A stretch of DNA of 21,934 nucleotides from JAGUXG01 sp043798435 (GCA_043798435.1 JAZDOR010000178.1:1-21934), one strand, 5' to 3'; positions 14,322 through 21,666 are shown, numbered from the stretch's first letter. Notes: generated from the sequence alone by a model not told the origin. Program-made: numbers and translations.

Positions 14322-16016
14322 ATGAAAACACTCCTCAGACTCTTAAAATACATCTTCCCTTTCAAAAGGCATCTCATCGGTGCATTGGGCTGCATGCTTA
14401 TCTATTCCGCATCCACTGTGGCTATGCCCTGGATGATGAAGCTTCTCATAGATACACTGCCTGGCAAGGATATAGACAAGATAAATTTAATCCTCTTAGC
14501 CACCTTTGGAATAGCCCTTATCCTGGGTCTTTCCAGGTATGGACAGGCGATGCTCTTGAATTTTATTGGCCAGAGGGTTATATTCGCCTTGAGGTGTAAA
14601 ATATTTGACCATCTTCTTGGGCTTTCCATCTCCTTTCATAAGGAGAAGAAGAAGGGTGAGATTATCTCCAGGATAACCAATGATGTTCTTATCCTCCAGA
14701 ACTTTTTCTCAGAAGAGATACTGAGCATTATAAAAAACCCTTTTATTGTCATAGGCTCTATCTCGGTTTTATTTTATATCCACTGGAAACTCACCCTCCT
14801 TACATTGGTTTTGGCACCACTTTTTATATTTGCCATCATAAGGTTTGGAAGGAGAATGCGAGGGATTGCTTTTTCTACCCAGCAGAGGATGGCACAGCTT
14901 CTTGGAATTGTCACAGAGGTCCTCCATAACATTATGACGGTTAAGGTCTTCGCCAAGGAGGATTACGAAAAAGAGAGGTTCGCTTGCAAAAACCAGGACT
15001 ACTTCAGGCTATCTTTTAAGGGAATAAAGATTCTCAGCCTTTCGGGTCCATTGGTTGAGTTTTTGGGAACTATGGGAATCGTCATTGTCTGTGGATACGG
15101 TGCTCATCAGGTGATAGAGGGTTCACTCACAACAGGAAAACTCATTGCCTTTCTCTTTTATGTCGGCGTAATATCTGCTCCGCTCAAATCCCTGACAAAT
15201 ACAAATCTTTTGATTCAACAGGCAATATCTGCTGGAAATCATATCTTTGAGATATTGGATGTAGAAGAAGAGAAAAGGGTGGACAATCCAATCAAGATTG
15301 AAAGGGGGGAAATAGAGATGGAAAACCTATCCTTCTCCTACAAAAAAAAGCCTGTCCTTTCCAACATAAACCTGAAGATTAAAAGCGGAGAGACAATAGC
15401 TATTGTTGGACCATCAGGTGCAGGAAAGAGCACCTTAATAAACCTTATCCTGGGATTCTATCATCCAGATGTAGGAAGAATCCTGATTGATGGTCAGGAT
15501 ATAAAGGGGTGTAGCCTCGGCAGCTTGCGTCAATCTATTGGTGTTGTTCCCCAGGAGGTGGCTCTATTCTCAGGGACTGTTGCCGAGAATATTGCTTATG
15601 GTTCTTCCTATTCAGAAGGGGAGATAAAGAAGGCAGCGGTCTCCTCTGGAGCCGATAATTTCATCTCAGAGCTTTCAGATGGATACCAGACAGAGGTAGG
15701 TGAGCACGGAGCAAGGCTTTCTGGTGGACAAAGGCAGCGGATAGCCATAGCCCGTGCTATCATCATTAGTCCAAAGCTCCTTATCCTGGATGAAGCCACA
15801 TCCCATGTTGACCAGGAGTCAGAGAAGCTGATAAGGGAGTCTATCACCGCTGTTATGCGAAATCAGACGACCATCATTGTTGCCCACAGGCTATCCTCTA
15901 TCCTCTCCTGCGATAGGATTGTCGTCATAAATGAAGGAGAGATTGCTGAGATTGGAACACACCAGGAACTTATGAAGAGGAACGGGGTTTATAAAAGGCT
16001 ATATGAGAGCGGATGA
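14322..16016 (+). CDS. ABC exporter, fused membrane and ATPase domains (MsbA-like)
   Basis: The 564-residue half-transporter has an ABC type-1 membrane domain at about residues 1-310 with six predicted hydrophobic segments (for example 18-40, 57-72, 138-155, 158-174, 247-262, 271-290) and an ATPase domain after about 330: Walker A GPSGAGKS at 363-370, Q-loop VVPQEVALF, signature LSGGQ at 467-471, Walker B KLLILDEATS at 485-494, and the H-loop AHRLSS near 521. It would act as a homodimer in the inner membrane; the family exports lipids, lipid A precursors or drugs, and the substrate cannot be told here. The gene appears to be single, followed by an inverted repeat. The upstream region is a heptamer tract instead of a normal ribosome-binding site. 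Confidence 0.93.
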   Translation: MKTLLRLLKYIFPFKRHLIGALGCMLIYSASTVAMPWMMKLLIDTLPGKDIDKINLILLATFGIALILGLSRYGQAMLLNFIGQRVIFALRCKIFDHLLGLSISFHKEKKKGEIISRITNDVLILQNFFSEEILSIIKNPFIVIGSISVLFYIHWKLTLLTLVLAPLFIFAIIRFGRRMRGIAFSTQQRMAQLLGIVTEVLHNIMTVKVFAKEDYEKERFACKNQDYFRLSFKGIKILSLSGPLVEFLGTMGIVIVCGYGAHQVIEGSLTTGKLIAFLFYVGVISAPLKSLTNTNLLIQQAISAGNHIFEILDVEEEKRVDNPIKIERGEIEMENLSFSYKKKPVLSNINLKIKSGETIAIVGPSGAGKSTLINLILGFYHPDVGRILIDGQDIKGCSLGSLRQSIGVVPQEVALFSGTVAENIAYGSSYSEGEIKKAAVSSGADNFISELSDGYQTEVGEHGARLSGGQRQRIAIARAIIISPKLLILDEATSHVDQESEKLIRESITAVMRNQTTIIVAHRLSSILSCDRIVVINEGEIAEIGTHQELMKRNGVYKRLYESG

Positions 16017-16041
16017 TGTATATAGTACCTTACATAAATAA

Positions 16042-16110
16042 TCACTCTGGAGACACAAAGTCACTAAGATTATTTTCTATTCTCCTCGGTTCTTTGTGGC
16101 TCCAGAGTGA
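16042..16110. repeat. Strong inverted repeat after the ABC exporter
   Basis: The 19-bp arms TCACTCTGGAGACACAAAG (16042-16060) and its reverse complement (16092-16110) match at 18 of 19 positions, with a 31-bp loop. It starts 25 bp after the exporter stop codon, so it may act as a terminator, although no U-run follows; it also resembles the CACAAAG/CACTAAG hairpin inside the MITE near cas3. No target duplication is visible. Confidence 0.75.
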
Positions 16111-16156
16111 GAAAATTTGTGCGAAGATTTATGGAATTAACTATAAATATTGAATT

Positions 16157-16780
16157 ATGATGGAATCACGATCAATGCTTCAGCAAATATATAGCAATCT
16201 CCTGCGTAACCGTATCAGATTGTCATTTATAGTCTTTGCTTTTCTGTTATTTGAGGACTTTATTGAGGGAATTCGACCTCATAACATTGATAGTTTCCAG
16301 GATCTATGGGGCTTTACTGGTTTACTCCTTGTCGTAGGCGGGGTTTCTCTAAGGTCATGGGCAGCAGGGATTATAAAAAAGAGCGACTCTTTGGCAACCA
16401 CCGGTCCCTATTACCTAACAAGACATCCATTATACATTGGTTCGCTCCTGATGGCGATTGGTTTCTGTAATATTATTGGGGATGGCGAAAACATTTGGGC
16501 TGTTTTTGGGATAGCCCTTATAGTATATTTTCCCACAATACGCAAGGAGGAGCTTTATCTTGCCCAAAAGTTCGGAGAAGAATGGAACAGATACACTCAG
16601 CACACTTCCATCTTTTTTCCAAAAAGGCTTCCCCTGAATCTTCATTCAAATTGGTCACTAAGGCAGTGGTTACATAACAAGGAATATAATGCCTTTGCTT
16701 CCAGCCTGGTTGTATTAGTTATTTTGGAGCTTCTACATGAATTTCCAATCTTAGAATCATTGATGGCGACGATCCGATAA
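16157..16780 (+). CDS. Isoprenylcysteine carboxyl methyltransferase-like membrane protein
   Basis: The 207-residue product has hydrophobic segments near residues 23-35, 49-66, 94-108, 113-127 and 182-195. The PEMT/ICMT-type SAM-binding signature is TTGPYYLTRHPLYIGSLLMAIG (residues about 81-102) followed by RKEELYLAQKFGEEWNRY, with the conserved R-H-P and E-E pairs. Proteins of this class methylate membrane-associated substrates such as phospholipids or prenylated cysteines; in bacteria most substrates are unknown. ATG at 16157 or 16160 may be used and neither has a good Shine-Dalgarno. The gene lies directly 5' of a solitary attC site, in the place a cassette gene would take, but I see no attC or attI before it. 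Confidence 0.82.
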   Translation: MMESRSMLQQIYSNLLRNRIRLSFIVFAFLLFEDFIEGIRPHNIDSFQDLWGFTGLLLVVGGVSLRSWAAGIIKKSDSLATTGPYYLTRHPLYIGSLLMAIGFCNIIGDGENIWAVFGIALIVYFPTIRKEELYLAQKFGEEWNRYTQHTSIFFPKRLPLNLHSNWSLRQWLHNKEYNAFASSLVVLVILELLHEFPILESLMATIR

Positions 16781-16873
16781 CCATTAGCCGATATCCCATG
16801 ACTTGAGCTTATGACAATCTAAATGAGACAGTTATTTATAGACAGGGAAATAGGGGACAGTTACCTATTAAAA

Positions 16874-16932
16874 GCCTAACCAGTCACTGAAGCTGACGGC
16901 GTAAACGTTGCAGCTTAGCTCTATCGTTAGAT
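16874..16932 (+). other. Solitary integron attC site (59 bp)
   Basis: It begins with GCCTAAC (RYYYAAC, the R'' core) and ends with GTTAGAT (GTTRRRY, the R' core). CTAAC pairs with GTTAG; inside, AAGCTG (16890-16895) pairs perfectly with CAGCTT (16910-16915), and the flanking ACT(G)AAGCTG/CAGCTT(-)AG(C)T can pair if one G is extrahelical on the L'' side, as in known attC sites. A short variable terminal loop (GACGGCGTAAACGTTG) closes it. It strongly resembles the aadA-cassette attC in layout. No intI gene or second attC is present in the window. A toxin-antitoxin pair starts 28 bp downstream. Confidence 0.8.
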
Positions 16933-16959
16933 GTAAAAGAAAAAAGGAGGATATGAATT

Positions 16960-17187
16960 ATGAAGACGCTTGCTGTAACTGATACTCTTGTTCTGTCAAT
17001 CCCAGAGAGAATTCAACTGGTAGAGGATATTTGGGATACGATAGCTGTAGAAGCCGACTCTGTAGAATTGACTGAAGAAGAAAAGAAGATAATTGATGGA
17101 AGATTAAAGGCATATCACCAGAATCCTGATTTGGGTTCTCCGTGGGAGGATGTTTTTAAGAAAATAGTGAGCAAAAATGAGATATAG
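16960..17187 (+). CDS. Antitoxin, putative addiction module component (TIGR02574-like)
   Basis: The 75-residue product (VLSIPERIQLVEDIWDTIA, LTEEEKKIIDGRLKAYHQNPDLGSPWEDV) is a typical RelB/ParD-like antitoxin of the small family whose members read [LS]-x-x-E-R-[LI]-x-L-[VA]-E-x-[IL]-W-[DE] and end N-P-[DE]-x-G-x-x-W-E-[DE]-[VL]. ATG 16960 is preceded by AAGGAGG at a spacing of 9 nt. It overlaps the toxin gene by 11 bp, the usual layout for coupled synthesis. The pair follows an attC site with a very short leader, as cassette-borne toxin-antitoxin pairs do. The protein appears complete, unlike its partner. Confidence 0.9.
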   Translation: MKTLAVTDTLVLSIPERIQLVEDIWDTIAVEADSVELTEEEKKIIDGRLKAYHQNPDLGSPWEDVFKKIVSKNEI

Positions 17188-17389
17188 AGTTATCATCAGT
17201 CCTGAGGCTGAAAATGACCTAAAGGAATCTTTCTCTTGGTATGAAGATAAAAGGCAAGGATTAGGATATGACTTCCTCTTGCAGGTTGATGCAGGCTTAA
17301 GATTTATAGAAAGAAATCCAAAAATTTTCCCACCAGAATATGAAGAAAAAGGGGACGGTTCTATTTGTATTTGTGACAGTTACAGATAA
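17177..17389 (+). pseudogene. ParE/RelE-family toxin, truncated at the C-terminus
   Basis: The frame encodes MRYRVIISPEAENDLKESFSWYEDKRQGLGYDFLLQVDAGLRFIERNPKIFPPEYEE, the first two thirds of a ParE/RelE toxin, then leaves the family pattern (KGDGSICICDSYR) and stops at 70 residues, where about 95-100 are usual. The missing part is the C-terminal beta-sheet strands (RR...FPY.I.Y...D.I.V.AV.H..R). In the frame shifted by one base, GTVLFVFVTVTDKIVE follows, which looks like the late strand of such a toxin, so a small deletion with frameshift is likely. The toxin is probably inactive while the antitoxin is intact. It begins 11 bp inside the antitoxin gene. Confidence 0.8.
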
Positions 17390-17413
17390 AATAGTTGAAT
17401 AGTGTCTATTAAT

Positions 17414-17500
17414 AGTGTATAGTATGCCAAAAGCGTTATGCGTACAGCGTTCTTCGTATAGCGTCTTACATATTACGCTTTACGCACTACGCATTACACT
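17414..17500. repeat. Inverted heptamer element upstream of rph
   Basis: The left half has GCGTTAT, GCGTACA, GCGTTCT, TCGTATA, GCGTCTT (17433-17467); the right half has TTACGCT, TTACGCA, CTACGCA, TTACACT (17473-17500), the reverse-complement type, so the two halves can pair. The outer ends AGTGTA (17416-17421) and TACACT (17495-17500) match as well. It ends 10 bp before the rph start codon, and no Shine-Dalgarno lies between. Confidence 0.8.
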
Positions 17501-17510
17501 TGAATTTATT

Positions 17511-18224
17511 ATGGATAGAGTAGATAAAAGAAAACCCGATGAACTCAGACCTACTGTCATCACACCGCACTATCTTGAACACCTTCCTTCCTCTGTTCTC
17601 ATTGAGATGGGCAGAACAAAGCTCATTTGTGCTGCAACTGTTGATGATAAGGTGCCTCCATTCTTAAAAAATACAGGCTCTGGCTGGGTTACTGCGGAAT
17701 ACTCTATGCTTCCTTGCTCTGGAAAAGAGAGGATAGGAAGAGAGTCTGTAAAAGGAATAAAAGGGAGAACTCATGAGATCCAGAGGATGATAGGCAGGAC
17801 ACTTAGAGGAACGGTGAACCTGAATCTTTTGTCAGAGAGGACAATACTCATTGATTGTGATGTTATCCAGGCAGATGGTGGCACAAGGTGTGCGGCAATT
17901 ACCGGGTCTTTCTGTGCTTTATATCTTGCAATAAAGGGGTTGCTTGAAAAAAACCTGATACGGAAACCCCCCATAATATCTTTTGTTGCTGCTGTAAGTG
18001 CTGGTATTGTCCAGAGGGAAGCCCTTCTTGACCTTGATTACTCCGAAGACTACCAAGCCTCCTGTGACCTCAATCTGGCGATGACAGAGGCAGAGAAGAT
18101 AATTGAGCTTCAGACAACAGCAGAGGGTGCGGCCTTTTCCTTTGATACCCTGAACAACCTCCTCTCTCTGACTAAAAAAGGCATCCTTGAGCTGATAGAG
18201 ATGCAGAAGAAAGTCTTGCTGTAA
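17511..18224 (+). CDS. rph: RNase PH
   Basis: RNase PH is a phosphate-dependent 3' exoribonuclease that trims tRNA precursors, working as a ring-shaped hexamer. The 237-residue product (MDRVDKRKPDELRPTVI, VLIEMGRTKLICAATVDDKVPPFLKNTGSGWVTAEYSMLP, GRTHEIQRMIGRTLRGTVNL, ERTILIDCDVIQADGGTRCAAITGSF, LLDLDYSEDYQASCDLNLAMT) follows the family along its length (about 240-255). I use ATG at 17511, the family's usual start point; the open frame runs 32 codons further upstream but those codons lie in a heptamer repeat and have no family similarity. It converges on pabB across an inverted repeat. Confidence 0.96.
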   Translation: MDRVDKRKPDELRPTVITPHYLEHLPSSVLIEMGRTKLICAATVDDKVPPFLKNTGSGWVTAEYSMLPCSGKERIGRESVKGIKGRTHEIQRMIGRTLRGTVNLNLLSERTILIDCDVIQADGGTRCAAITGSFCALYLAIKGLLEKNLIRKPPIISFVAAVSAGIVQREALLDLDYSEDYQASCDLNLAMTEAEKIIELQTTAEGAAFSFDTLNNLLSLTKKGILELIEMQKKVLL

Positions 18225-18247
18225 GCGTTCAAGTAGTGTAAGAAAAA

Positions 18248-18343
18248 GGGGATATGGAGATTAAGGAGATAGGGGGATAAAATTTTGAATTAAAAATTAA
18301 GAATGAATAATCTCCATATCTCTCTTATTGTCTCCTTATCCCC
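18248..18343. terminator. Inverted repeat between convergent rph and pabB
   Basis: GGGGATATGGAGA (18248-18260) pairs with TCTCCTTATCCCC (18331-18343) at 12 of 13 positions, and GATATGGAGA (18251-18260) pairs perfectly with TCTCCATATC (18311-18320), giving two possible folds. A second palindrome, AATTTTGAATTAAAAATT, lies in the middle. Its place between two convergent genes suggests a bidirectional terminator, but there is no classical GC stem plus U-run; it may be another miniature repeat element. Confidence 0.5.
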
Positions 18344-18415
18344 ACCCACTTCTGATATATAGCTTGAACGGTTACAGGTCTTGCCACCAATTTAATGGTT
18401 AAAGTGCGTGAAGGC

Positions 18416-19825
18416 TCAAGCTGTAAGGCTCTGAATTAATGCCTCTGCCTTGTGTAAAGTCTCGTAGTACTCAAGCTCAGGCTCGCTGTCAGCAACTATA
18501 CCGCCACCTACCTGAATATAGGCTACGCCGTCCTTTATCACAAATGTTCTGATGATGATGTTCAAATCCATTGTGCCATCAAAGCCAATATATCCAATTG
18601 AGCCTGTGTAGGGGCCCCTCTTTGTTGGCTCAAGCTCATCTATTATCTCCATACACCTTACCTTTGGCACACCAGTAATTGTCCCGCCAGGGAATGTTGC
18701 CAGGATGCAATCAATGAAATCAATATCTGGTTTTAGCTCTCCAGAGATGTTGGAGACAATATGCATTACATGGGAGTATCTCTCTATCACCATCAGCTTA
18801 TCAACCTTTACAGTTCCATACTTACAAACCCTTCCTATGTCATTCCTCTCAAGGTCAACAAGCATAATATGCTCTGCCCTTTCTTTCTGGCTCAAGATAA
18901 GCTCAGAGGCTAAATTCTCATCCTCTGCTTTTATCTTACCCCTTGGCCTTGTTCCAGCAATCGGTCTTGTCTCAATCTTGCCATTTTTAACCCTGATTAG
19001 CCTCTCTGGGGATGAGGAGACAATGGAGAAGCCATCAAGCTCAAGGTAGGCAGAGAACGGCGATGGGTTGATGGCAGTGAGCCTCTGGTAGAGTATCCAG
19101 GGGTCTGTCTCTATCCTACAAGAAAGCCTCTGGGATAGGTTCGCCTGGTAGATGTCGCCTGCCTTGATATGCTCCTTTGCCCTCTCTGCCATTTTGATAT
19201 ATTCTTCTTTGGTGAAATTGGAATCTATCCGAACTCTAAACTCTGAACTCCGAACTCCGAACTCTAAACTCTGAACTCCGAACTCTAAACTCTGAACTCT
19301 AAACTCTGAACTCTGAACTCTGAACTCTAAACTCTGAACTCTAAACTCTGAACTCTGAACTCTGAACTCTAAACTCTGAACCCTCTCTTCAACCTCTTCT
19401 CTATTGGGCGAGAGTATATTCAGGCTCTGAAGTTTATGGTCAAATACCAAAAGGTGTTTTGGAAAAATGAGGTAAAGGTCAGGAAGATCTAAGCCATCTT
19501 TCTTTCTTTTTGGCAAATCCTCAATAAACCAGGCAAGCTCATAACCAAAATACCCAAAACCGCCCTTAAAATGAGGATGAGCCTCTGCCTCTTTTAGAAT
19601 ACCCCTCAGTAAATGAAATGGATTTCCCTGGAGAGTTGTTTCTCCTTTCTCAGAGCGGACAATCATTCTATTCCCGTATGCCTTGACCACTAAGAATGGC
19701 TCAAAGCCAACAAAGGAGAAGGCGGCAATCCTATCCTTGCCTTTTACGCTTTCAAGAAGAAAGGAGTTTTCTGATCTAATGCAGCTATATGCAGAAGATG
19801 GGGTTATTTTATCTTCTTTCCTCAT
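18416..19825 (-). CDS. pabB: Aminodeoxychorismate synthase component I with heptamer-repeat insertion
   Basis: PabB converts chorismate and amide nitrogen to aminodeoxychorismate for folate synthesis. The 469-residue product has the N-terminal domain (LLESVKGKDRIAAFSFVGFEPF, GGFGYFGYELAWFIED) and the chorismate-binding domain (AGDIYQANLSQRL, FSIVSSSPERLIRV, ETRPIAGTRPRG, ERAEHIMLVDLERNDIGRV, TFPGGTITGVPKVRCMEIIDELEP, RGPYTGSIGYIGFDGTMDLNIIIRTF, GGGIVADSEPELEYYET). RGPYTG and GGTITG favour PabB over TrpE, although the PIAGT motif carries Ala instead of the Lys of E. coli PabB. Residues about 148-199 are a low-complexity S-x-E-F-x-V-Q repeat encoded by 7-bp units; they lie between the two domains. 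It overlaps the end of porD by 17 bp. No pabA or pabC is in view. Confidence 0.9.
   Translation of the reverse strand: MRKEDKITPSSAYSCIRSENSFLLESVKGKDRIAAFSFVGFEPFLVVKAYGNRMIVRSEKGETTLQGNPFHLLRGILKEAEAHPHFKGGFGYFGYELAWFIEDLPKRKKDGLDLPDLYLIFPKHLLVFDHKLQSLNILSPNREEVEERVQSLEFRVQSSEFRVQSLEFRVQSSEFRVQSLEFGVQSLEFGVRSSEFRVRIDSNFTKEEYIKMAERAKEHIKAGDIYQANLSQRLSCRIETDPWILYQRLTAINPSPFSAYLELDGFSIVSSSPERLIRVKNGKIETRPIAGTRPRGKIKAEDENLASELILSQKERAEHIMLVDLERNDIGRVCKYGTVKVDKLMVIERYSHVMHIVSNISGELKPDIDFIDCILATFPGGTITGVPKVRCMEIIDELEPTKRGPYTGSIGYIGFDGTMDLNIIIRTFVIKDGVAYIQVGGGIVADSEPELEYYETLHKAEALIQSLTA
19231..19384 (-). repeat. 22 tandem heptamers inside pabB
   Basis: The plus strand carries 22 uninterrupted 7-bp units of the types GAACTCT, AAACTCT and GAACTCC (last unit GAACCCT), 154 bp in all. 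Three units make 21 bp, so the protein repeats every seven residues (S-L-E-F-R-V-Q and S-S-E-F-R-V-Q types). Gain or loss of a single unit would shift the reading frame, and another frame contains TAG at each TTTAGAG junction. The tract is of the same 7-bp period as three intergenic tracts in the window. Confidence 0.95.
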
Positions 19826-20090
19826 CCATTTTTATGGCAGAGACTTTTGGAGGACAGACCCTGGCGCATATCCCGCACCCTTTGCAGTAGTCAAGGTTTA
19901 TACCCATAACCTTTTGGTTTTCTACGAGGATAGATGAGTCCGGGCAGTATATCCAGCAGTAAAGACAACTGTTGCATTTATCCTTGTCCCAGATAGGCCT
20001 TCTGCTTCTCCAACTGCCTGTCTTATACTTAGCGGCACTGCCTGGCTCAATAATTAAACCTGCTTCAGGTAGCTCATACCATTTTTCCAT
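19809..20090 (-). CDS. porD: 2-oxoacid:ferredoxin oxidoreductase delta subunit (PorD)
   Basis: The delta subunit is a small ferredoxin that carries electrons out of pyruvate or ketoisovalerate:ferredoxin oxidoreductase, a hallmark of anaerobic metabolism. The 93-residue product has the family start (WYELPEAGLIIEPGSAAKYKTGSWRSRRPIWD) and two 4Fe-4S motifs, CNSCLYCWIYCP and CKGCGICARVCP, with all eight cysteines. ATG 20090 follows AAGGAGG at 5 nt. It lies 13 bp after the 520-residue gene and overlaps pabB by 17 bp, so the three look co-transcribed. The alpha, beta and gamma subunits that normally adjoin it do not follow here and are not in the window. Confidence 0.94.
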   Translation of the reverse strand: MEKWYELPEAGLIIEPGSAAKYKTGSWRSRRPIWDKDKCNSCLYCWIYCPDSSILVENQKVMGINLDYCKGCGICARVCPPKVSAIKMDEERR

Positions 20091-20103
20091 CTTAGCCTCC
20101 TTA

Positions 20104-21666
20104 TCAACGAATTAAATGAGAATAAGGATTATCATCTTTCAAAAGTTGCGCGTACTCTACACTACCATTTTTTAACCACCATTCTGCTCCAGGCAAATGA
20201 ATATACCTTATGGGTGCCAGATAATTCTCTTTCACCTTTTCATATAAATACATAGCATCAATAACAATTTCACCCAACCTATATCGCTCATGGGCAAAGA
20301 GCTCAGGAATGCTTATCTCTATAAGCCAAACCAGTTCTGGGATATCAGAAGAAAAAATTTTCTCAACCACCTTTTTTCTTTCATCTGGAAATGTTTTTGA
20401 TAGCTCTGAAGCTCTAATAAGGAATGTTCTTAAGATAATATTTCCTTTTTCGAGATGGTCATGTAATCTTTTTCTCCAATCATTAGTAGAGGTTATATAT
20501 TCATTTTCTGGGAGACGCCAAGCCCAAAATTCAAACTTTGTAATGGCCTTAAATGCAATTGGCTCTGCTATCTCTACCCTAATTTGGATATCTTTTCTAA
20601 ACGGTACTATTATCTCCCAAATACTTGAGTTTTTTATCTCGCTATCTCTTTCTTTTTTTAGCTTCTCTTGTTGTTTTAGAGGCAAATGCTCCATATACCA
20701 AGGGGTTTGATAAATATCAAAATTTATCTTTAAAAAATCTTTAGGCATTGTTAGAAAAGAACCATAATTATCATCATGGATGATAAAATCAACCCACGCT
20801 GTGCTTCTTAAATAATTTCTCCCAAAGAGTCTCGCGTAATACTCTTTTTCTGCTTCAGGCCACCAAGCATCAGGGTCAAATGTGTGTCCTATAACAGTAA
20901 CCACATGTCCTTCTTCTGGTGTTCTAAGTATGACAAAGACCGGTATTCCACTTTCTATATATGAATAGACTATCTGTTCGGGAGAGATGGTTGGCTTTTT
21001 TTCAGGGTGGTTATACTTATATGTGAGCAGATAAAACCCCATTTTCTCTAATCCTTGCTTAAAGTCATTAACCGTAAATTCTCCAGATTGTTCCCGAACT
21101 ATCAAATTATCTATTTGAGGAAAGATGAGGTCTTTATATTTTTCTTCTGGATTCAATATCCCGCCTTTATAATACTTTAACCATTTTGAGAACATACGCA
21201 GGTTAGCAAACCCGCATTTCCACTTTTTAAGCCAATGTTGCTGAAAGAAAGGATAGGTAATGATGTTATCTTTTTCTATAGGAATTTCTGCTCCACAAGT
21301 TAGAAAGTACTGAAGATACCCTTTGTCTTTAGGTACTTTTATAACTGTTTCTCCAACCCTTTGAGGCGAGGTCTCACTGCCTGAGGGTTTTGGACGAAGA
21401 AGGGTGTAGCCCAAATAATCACCCTTTTCTGATCCTGATTTAGAAACATTATAGAAATCAAGTCTTGTGGTCTCTGTTTCGTCTAAAGACTCTAACTCCC
21501 ACATCTCCCCTTCTATTTCCGCCTCAGGATAAGATTTAATTTGGATAATTACCCCTTCTCTATTCTGTCTTTTTAAGCTCAGTAAGATACGACGCAGAGG
21601 TTTATCATTACCATATTTTTTCAAAAAACAGAATATTTCCCCTATTGAACGAACCATTACATCCAT
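20104..21666 (-). CDS. Unrecognised 520-residue protein, possible papain-like (C39-like) fold in the middle
   Basis: I do not recognise the family. The ATG at 21666 follows AAGGA at about 8 nt. There is no signal peptide or membrane segment. The middle part has WKCGFANLRMFSKWL (Cys151), ESGIPVFVILRTPEEGHVVTVIGHTFDPDAWW (His254) and FIIHDDNYGSF (Asp298-Asn300), spaced like the Cys, His and Asp/Asn of papain-like C39-type domains, in which a beta-strand G-[IV]-P-V-[IF]-V precedes the G-H-[AV]-V segment. This is inference from pattern. The C-terminal 200 residues are charged and show nothing familiar. It is followed at 13 bp by porD and preceded by a 58-codon ORF. Confidence 0.85.
   Translation of the reverse strand: MDVMVRSIGEIFCFLKKYGNDKPLRRILLSLKRQNREGVIIQIKSYPEAEIEGEMWELESLDETETTRLDFYNVSKSGSEKGDYLGYTLLRPKPSGSETSPQRVGETVIKVPKDKGYLQYFLTCGAEIPIEKDNIITYPFFQQHWLKKWKCGFANLRMFSKWLKYYKGGILNPEEKYKDLIFPQIDNLIVREQSGEFTVNDFKQGLEKMGFYLLTYKYNHPEKKPTISPEQIVYSYIESGIPVFVILRTPEEGHVVTVIGHTFDPDAWWPEAEKEYYARLFGRNYLRSTAWVDFIIHDDNYGSFLTMPKDFLKINFDIYQTPWYMEHLPLKQQEKLKKERDSEIKNSSIWEIIVPFRKDIQIRVEIAEPIAFKAITKFEFWAWRLPENEYITSTNDWRKRLHDHLEKGNIILRTFLIRASELSKTFPDERKKVVEKIFSSDIPELVWLIEISIPELFAHERYRLGEIVIDAMYLYEKVKENYLAPIRYIHLPGAEWWLKNGSVEYAQLLKDDNPYSHLIR

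Noticed and set aside
16845..16872. Small stem AATAGG...CCTATT before the attC site
   Set aside because: Six base pairs with no U-run are not enough to call a terminator.
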